A DNA stretch of 63,185 nt from an uncultured Porphyromonadaceae bacterium (GTDB lineage: Bacteria > Bacteroidota > Bacteroidia > Bacteroidales > Muribaculaceae): positions 1 through 63,185 of the forward strand of contig CAMJZI010000005.1 in the NCBI GenBank assembly GCA_946410185.1. Direction: 5' to 3'. Both the position numbers and the translations under genes were made by a program. Position 1 is the first letter of the stretch. Each line of letters opens with the position of its first letter. The notes under the pieces are model-generated. The model was given only the letters and a program-made list of their open reading frames with translations, was not told the origin of the DNA and did not search any database. Below are positions 58,701-63,185 of the stretch, one piece after another.

Positions 58701-60279
58701 TCCAGTCGGCACGGAAGCTGTTGGTGGTGATGTAGCTGCTGCTTGCAGTGCTCATCACGGGAGTATAGGTCTCCAGAGCCGCTGCCGTGGCGGTACCGGT
58801 CATCGTGACGGTCACGTCGGTTGCGCCGCTGCTCGAGAGCTTGATGCTGCCCGACTGGGTGCCGGCTGCCGTGGGCTTGTAGGTCACGGTAACGGTGGCA
58901 CCGCTGTTGGCTGCGCTGGCGCTGATGGTCGTCGGCGAGATGGTGTAGACACCATTAGCGTCGGTCTTGGTCAGGGTCACATTGCCAGTGAGGTTGGTAC
59001 CCTTGACGGTGAAGGTCTTGCTCACGGTCTGACCGGCAGTGGTGCTGAAGCTGAGCGACGTCGGGGTTGCCGTCAGCGTGGGAGTGGTGCTGCTGCCTGA
59101 GGGCGGCTGGATACCAATCACCATCTGCTGATACACGTTGAAGTTGTAGCTGCTGTAGCCAAAGGAGTTCAGCGAGCACCATGCGTTACCGTCACCACTC
59201 CAACCAAAGTTCACATGGTACTTGTTGGTGCTGCTGTTGTAACCGTCGATGTTGAAGGCGTGACCACCGGCATTGCTGCTCACGGCGCAGAAGACGATAG
59301 GACGTCCGGCGGCCATCTCCTCCTGAATCAGGGCTGCCCACTGGGCATCGGTGTACAGCGTGGTGCCACCACTGTAAGCACTAGTCTTCTTGACAAAGCG
59401 CGTGGTGTTCTTGTCGTAGCCGAAGAAGGTGAAAGCGTCGCGAATGTTGCACACACTGTCAACACTCACACCGCTACCACCTGCAGCGCTCGTACCATAA
59501 CCCATGCGCTCGGCCTGACCCACATAGTGCATCAGCGTGGCAACAGCAGTACCCTGCGCGGTTGTGTAACTGCCTGTATAGCTATCCAGCATGTTGGCCC
59601 AGTCAAATGTTGTCGAGGGCAGTGCTGAATGGGTATAACTTGTCGAACCATAGCTTGAGTAGCTGATGGTGGACCTGTAGCCGGGAACAGCGGGAGTTGC
59701 TGCGGTGGGATACTTCCAGTAGTAGAACACCATCGAGGCACTCGTGGCGGGACAGCCCGTCAAGCACTGGTAATTGCCAAACTTGCACTGGTTGTAGTAG
59801 GGTGCTTCCTGGTCCCAGTTACACGTCAGCAGCGGACCATAGGTGCCTGCACGCAGCGACGGCGTGTTGGTGTTGCTCACCAGCACTTTCGATCCCATTC
59901 CCGGATGCTCCTGCAAGTACATGATCTGGTCCTTGTACTGGCCCAGCATGTCCTGGAGTCCTAGGGGAAGGTTGTTCACATCTTTCAAGGGACTGTCGCC
60001 AATCACGAGGATTTCCTCGGCGCGGTCATCACCAGCGACTACAAGAAATGTGGTAGATGTGTTGAAAATGTAGTAAACGGGCTGATGTAATTTCGCACTG
60101 CCCATTTCTGCTTTAAGCAATACTGGATTGAGGGCCGATGGGGACATGATTTTGCCCGCATAGAGTTGATTGGCCAAAAACCTTTGTGCTTTTTGCATGG
60201 CCGTGTTCTGGTCCACAGGTGCGGCCGATAAAGACATCGCCATAATCGCGGCGGTCAGGAAAAAAAAGAATTTCTTCAT
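55729..60279 (-). CDS. Giant C10 peptidase (1516 aa) with repeated Ig/Fn3-like and inserted beta modules and T9SS-like tail
   Basis: Signal peptide; CLTGCPATSASMVFYYWKYP; GGHAFNIDGYN; YHVNFGWSG; three adhesin-like repeat modules; C-terminal SVTYVNMSGVQSKEPWDGVNIVVTRYRSGAVKSTKVLH. Confidence 0.92.
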   Translation of the reverse strand: MKKFFFFLTAAIMAMSLSAAPVDQNTAMQKAQRFLANQLYAGKIMSPSALNPVLLKAEMGSAKLHQPVYYIFNTSTTFLVVAGDDRAEEILVIGDSPLKDVNNLPLGLQDMLGQYKDQIMYLQEHPGMGSKVLVSNTNTPSLRAGTYGPLLTCNWDQEAPYYNQCKFGNYQCLTGCPATSASMVFYYWKYPTAATPAVPGYRSTISYSSYGSTSYTHSALPSTTFDWANMLDSYTGSYTTAQGTAVATLMHYVGQAERMGYGTSAAGGSGVSVDSVCNIRDAFTFFGYDKNTTRFVKKTSAYSGGTTLYTDAQWAALIQEEMAAGRPIVFCAVSSNAGGHAFNIDGYNSSTNKYHVNFGWSGDGNAWCSLNSFGYSSYNFNVYQQMVIGIQPPSGSSTTPTLTATPTSLSFSTTAGQTVSKTFTVKGTNLTGNVTLTKTDANGVYTISPTTISASAANSGATVTVTYKPTAAGTQSGSIKLSSSGATDVTVTMTGTATAAALETYTPVMSTASSSYITTNSFRADWTDQTPTANVASYTLQVNEKGSTPATSQLASIDLSGTQQVTNSEGYLTDVSSSITSYLGTGWSASTSVYANTGMLITGGNLVSPTYSLSGYSQVTVKVTAYSYYSSYYGNATLSVGTNSASKTQALTDNSTEYTFVLNCASSDKITIGSTSNYISVSKIEIYAGNASVNMLTASETGDETSRTITGITNKYYTVNNLKEGGTFVYKVKAIYTDGTQSAWSNEQEVTLNEATVATPTLTVTPASLSMSAYTGETATATFNVKGADLTGNVTLTKSGSSVFSITPTTITAANAANGVNVTVTYAPTATGTQTATITIASSGAESKTVTLTGTATNAPITTYTPVMSAPNSNYVTSSSFRADWTDQTSSSNVASYTLQVNGEGGSTPATTTLLGTINGSSYTGSYKTITLSSPWGGTNVKGGNNAVYFTKSGKITFTIPSGYSNATFSVKITTVTGTYGSGNVTVASTKTSAVGHTFSKGETYTWIVTGSTGDVITLTTTDSSYSPDMSLIQVYAGNTTLNATETGDANARTITGITNKYYTVQNLTAGATYTYKVKAIYTDGSESAWSNEQSVTLNEEEPAATPTLTVTPASLSMTANVGATKTATFKVTGADLTGNVTLSLSGSDVFSISPTTITAANAANGVNVTVTYKPTAYGTQTGTITVASSGAASKTVALTGNATINKSDPVLGAATNISSTSFTANWTHDVDASTVSSYTLYGTLTAQPGGGDEPSTTLLGSLDGSNYTGSYASITLTSPWSGTNVKAGNGAIYTKNSTSSWWWNSTTTYGYIYFTVPSGYSNATFTVKVTTANTSYGTGNVTVKSASTSAVGHTFAKGETYTWTVTASAGDKITLYSTDSSYSPDMTLIEVYAGNASLNATATGDNTDFVITDIEAGSTGITLSNLVEGGTYSYYIVANYVDGTTATSNTEEVTLVSLNVNPNTAINSIAADGDEIESVTYVNMSGVQSKEPWDGVNIVVTRYRSGAVKSTKVLH

Positions 60280-60351
60280 AAGTCTTTAAGATTAAGATGA
60301 ATAATTAGTTAATACTTGAATGAGAATCACCAAATGATAATTAATACGCCC

Positions 60352-60359
60352 CAAAGGTA
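60352..60359 (-). promoter_or_regulatory. -7 element (TACCTTTG on the minus strand) for the giant C10 gene
   Basis: CAAAGGTA on + strand, ~73 bp upstream of ATG. Confidence 0.45.
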
Positions 60360-60523
60360 ATGATTTGTTGCTATTGTGCCAAAAAATAAAATGATTTTTT
60401 TGAAAAATATTTCATTTTGCGAAAAAAAAGTAGATTTGCCAACGGCTACCCTGATGTTGCCGTGAACCGTTTTTGGCCGTGTAAGCAATATTTTGTACTT
60501 TTGCATCAGTAATACTATATCTG

Positions 60524-61189
60524 ATGAAATCTGTAAGCAATATCTCTGAAATACTGGCTTTTCTGCGCCAGCTTGCTGTGAACAACGACCGCACGTGGTT
60601 TAAGGAACGCAAACCTCGATTTGATCAACTGCGGGGTGCTTGGGAACAGGATATGGAGCGACTCATCGCCCTTGTTGCCGACTTTTATCCCGATGTGCGC
60701 GGCCTTGCTGTCAAGGACTGCGTTTACCGCATCTATCGCGACATTCGCTTCTCTCATGACAAGAGCCCGTACAAGACCTATTTCTCGGGTGTGATTGGCA
60801 AGGGCGGACGCCACACGGTGCAGTCGGGCTATTACGTCCACATTGGCATCGATAAGATGATGCTGTGCGGAGGCATCTGGTGGCCCGAGAAGGCGATTCT
60901 CGACCAGTTGCGGAGTCTCATCGATGCTGAGCCCGAGGAGTTTCTTGCCATTGTGGAGAACCCGTCCATCACATCACGGTATGAGTGGATGTCGCGCTCG
61001 CTCAAGTCTGTGCCCAAGGATTATCCCAAAGAACACCCTATGGCTAAGTACCTTAAGATGAAGGAATACCTGCTGACCAAGTGTGTTGACGAGGACTACT
61101 TCGATTGCGAGGATTGGGTTGAGCGGGTGGCTGCCGACTTACAACCTTTAAAGCCCTTGCACGATTTTCTTAATTATGTTTTTGAATAA
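60524..61189 (+). CDS. DUF2461 / TIGR02453 family protein
   Basis: FLRQLAVNNDRTWFKERKPRFDQLR, YRIYRDIRFSHDKSPYKTYFSGVIG, YYVHIGIDKMMLCGGIWWPE. Confidence 0.92.
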   Translation: MKSVSNISEILAFLRQLAVNNDRTWFKERKPRFDQLRGAWEQDMERLIALVADFYPDVRGLAVKDCVYRIYRDIRFSHDKSPYKTYFSGVIGKGGRHTVQSGYYVHIGIDKMMLCGGIWWPEKAILDQLRSLIDAEPEEFLAIVENPSITSRYEWMSRSLKSVPKDYPKEHPMAKYLKMKEYLLTKCVDEDYFDCEDWVERVAADLQPLKPLHDFLNYVFE

Positions 61190-61386
61190 TCCCCGATAAA
61201 GTAACAAATTGTAATTTGGGAATTTGCCACATTTTTGGCAAAAGTATCGGCAATTTGTCATCAGAAAATGTCAAATTTCGATTTTTTTGCCATCTTTTTT
61301 GCCCTTTTAGCGACCCGAAACAGATTTTTTTGTGGTCGAGAGTGATAATTTCTTAATAAAATTACACCTATTAGAAAAAATGGTAG

Positions 61387-61394
61387 TATCTTTG
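61387..61394 (+). promoter_or_regulatory. -7 element TATCTTTG upstream of hppA
   Basis: TAnnTTTG consensus. Confidence 0.45.
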
Positions 61395-61495
61395 CGGGCG
61401 CTTTTAGGGGGGTGTTCTGCCCTGGAAGTGCGTGAAAACCGTAAAATTAAAAATAATCAACATAAACAAACACAAGTAATTTTTCAAAAAAATCT

Positions 61496-63185
61496 ATGAA
61501 GAAATCATTTATCCTGATGCTGGCACTGGCCTCAAGTCTAGGACTGAGCGCCAGTGAGGCCGACTTGGTGATGCCCGAGTCGTTGCATGAACTCAGCTTC
61601 TTGCACTGGGGTTTCCTCGTGTGCATTTTGGGTATGTTGTTTGGTGTGTATCATTTCGTCAAGACCAAGAATCTTCCCGTGCATGAAGCCATGCGCGAGA
61701 TTGGTGAAGTGATTTACAAGACCTGTTCGACCTACCTCAAGCAACAGGGCCGTTTCCTGGCCATCCTTTTCGTCTTCATCGGCGTGGTTGTCGCTTTCTA
61801 CTTTGGCGGCCTCAGCGGTATGAAGATTTGGGAAGTGTTCATCATCCTTCTTTCGACCGTGATTGGTATGCTCGGCTCCTATGCCGTTGCTGCTTATGGT
61901 ATCCGCATGAATACCTATGCCAACGCTCGCATGGCGTTTGCATCGCTGCGCCGCGACCCGCTGCGCCTGCTCAATATCCCCTTGAATGCCGGTATGAGCA
62001 TCGGCGTGATGCTGGTGTGCGTTGAGCTCATCATCATGCTCGTCATCCTGCTTTACGTGCCCTGTGACCTGGCTGGTGTCTGCTTGATTGGTTTTGCCAT
62101 CGGTGAGAGCCTCGGCGCCAGTGCCCTGCGCATCGCTGGTGGTATCTTCACCAAGATTGCCGACATCGGCTCTGACCTGATGAAGGTGGTCTTCAAGATC
62201 GGTGAGGATGACCCCCGCAACCCTGGTGTGATTGCCGACTGTACTGGTGACAATGCCGGTGACAGCGTTGGTCCCACCGCCGACGGTTTTGAGACCTACG
62301 GTGTGACCGGTGTCGCTCTGGTATCGTTCATCCTGCTCGCTGTCAACGACCCCGAGATGCAGAAGAACCTGCTCGTGTGGATCTTCTCGATGCGTATCCT
62401 CATGGTCATCACCTCGGTCGTTGCCTACTGGATCAACAAGGCCTTCTGCAAGGCTAAATATGCTGGTAAGGACAGCCTCGATTTCGAGAAGCCCCTCACC
62501 TCGCTCGTGTGGATTGCCAGCCTGCTGAGTATCGCCGTTACTTATATCGTTTCCTACTTGCAGCTGGGTAATGTCGATGGCAACCCCAACCTGTGGTGGC
62601 AACTGGCCAGCATTATCTCGATGGGTACGCTGGGCGCCGCCCTCATCCCCGAGATTACCAAGATTTTCACCTCGCCCAAGAGTGGTCACGTGCTTGAGGT
62701 TGTTAAGGCTTCCCACCACGGTGGCGCTTCGCTGAACATCCTCAGCGGCTTTGTGGCTGGTAACTTCTCTGGATTCTGGACTGGTCTGGCCTTCGTGCTG
62801 TTGATGTTCATTGGCTATGCATTCTCGATCGATATTCCCGAGGCACTGATGTCCTATCCCGCCATCTTCGCCTTCGGTCTGGTGGCCTTCGGTATGCTGG
62901 GCATGGGTCCCGTGACCATCGCCGTTGACAGCTACGGTCCCGTGACCGACAACGCCCAGAGCGTCTATGAGCTCTCCCTCATCGAGGAAGTGCCCAATAA
63001 GGACGAGCAGATTGAGAAAGAGTTCGGCTTCAAGCCCGACTGGGAGAAGTCTAAGCACTACCTCGAGGAGAATGACGGTGCCGGCAACACCTTCAAGGCC
63101 ACTGCCAAGCCCGTGCTCATCGGTACCGCTGTCGTTGGTGCCACCACGATGATCTTCTCCATCATCCTCGTGATCCAGAAGACCC
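61496..63185 (+). CDS. hppA: Membrane-bound ion-translocating pyrophosphatase (truncated by window end)
   Basis: Open frame from ATG 61496 to the window end; KVVFKIGEDDPRNPGVIADCTGDNAGDSVGPTADGFETYGVT pyrophosphate-binding motif; multi-TM. Confidence 0.95.
   Translation, partial: MKKSFILMLALASSLGLSASEADLVMPESLHELSFLHWGFLVCILGMLFGVYHFVKTKNLPVHEAMREIGEVIYKTCSTYLKQQGRFLAILFVFIGVVVAFYFGGLSGMKIWEVFIILLSTVIGMLGSYAVAAYGIRMNTYANARMAFASLRRDPLRLLNIPLNAGMSIGVMLVCVELIIMLVILLYVPCDLAGVCLIGFAIGESLGASALRIAGGIFTKIADIGSDLMKVVFKIGEDDPRNPGVIADCTGDNAGDSVGPTADGFETYGVTGVALVSFILLAVNDPEMQKNLLVWIFSMRILMVITSVVAYWINKAFCKAKYAGKDSLDFEKPLTSLVWIASLLSIAVTYIVSYLQLGNVDGNPNLWWQLASIISMGTLGAALIPEITKIFTSPKSGHVLEVVKASHHGGASLNILSGFVAGNFSGFWTGLAFVLLMFIGYAFSIDIPEALMSYPAIFAFGLVAFGMLGMGPVTIAVDSYGPVTDNAQSVYELSLIEEVPNKDEQIEKEFGFKPDWEKSKHYLEENDGAGNTFKATAKPVLIGTAVVGATTMIFSIILVIQKT

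Noticed and set aside
56600-59060. Repeated DNA resembling a direct-repeat array
   Set aside because: Not CRISPR: repeats are hundreds of bp, in frame, and encode Ig/Fn3-like domains; no short repeat-spacer periodicity or cas genes.
61538-63058. 506-aa antisense ORF opposite hppA
   Set aside because: The + strand encodes an unmistakable membrane pyrophosphatase running off the window; the antisense His/Gln/Glu-rich ORF is a shadow.

Overview
A 63-kb Bacteroidales-type chromosomal segment (the TAnnTTTG -7 elements and gene content fit Bacteroidetes). It combines housekeeping genes with an unusually dense set of secreted C10 (streptopain/SpeB-like) cysteine peptidases. The housekeeping genes include tRNA-Pro, aroB, miaA, xth, ispE, grpE, dnaJ, two rluA-type genes, hppA, an RND efflux operon, GH53 and GH20 enzymes, and cutC. 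There are seven dockerin-tailed C10 paralogs: one at 9.2 kb and six in tandem at 17.5-32.7 kb. An eighth, 1516-aa C10 protein lies on the minus strand at 55.7-60.3 kb, with three adhesin-like repeat modules and a T9SS-like tail instead of a dockerin. The most interesting signals are: (i) most of these proteases share a fibronectin-III-like frame interrupted by an interchangeable ~110-170 aa beta-rich cassette of at least three sequence types; (ii) five dockerins carry a CxxC motif just before the second calcium loop; (iii) a 188-bp block is identical between the first two tandem genes, suggesting gene conversion; (iv) a 332-bp MITE-like element (48575-48906) has clear terminal inverted repeats and a perfect 9-bp target-site duplication; (v) a 103-aa protein that is little more than a signal peptide plus a T9SS-like sorting domain lies directly downstream of the protease array; (vi) a membrane-spanning TPR/HTH regulator overlaps the signal-peptide codons of a T9SS-tailed secreted protein. 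All family calls come from reading motifs by eye; no database search was run.
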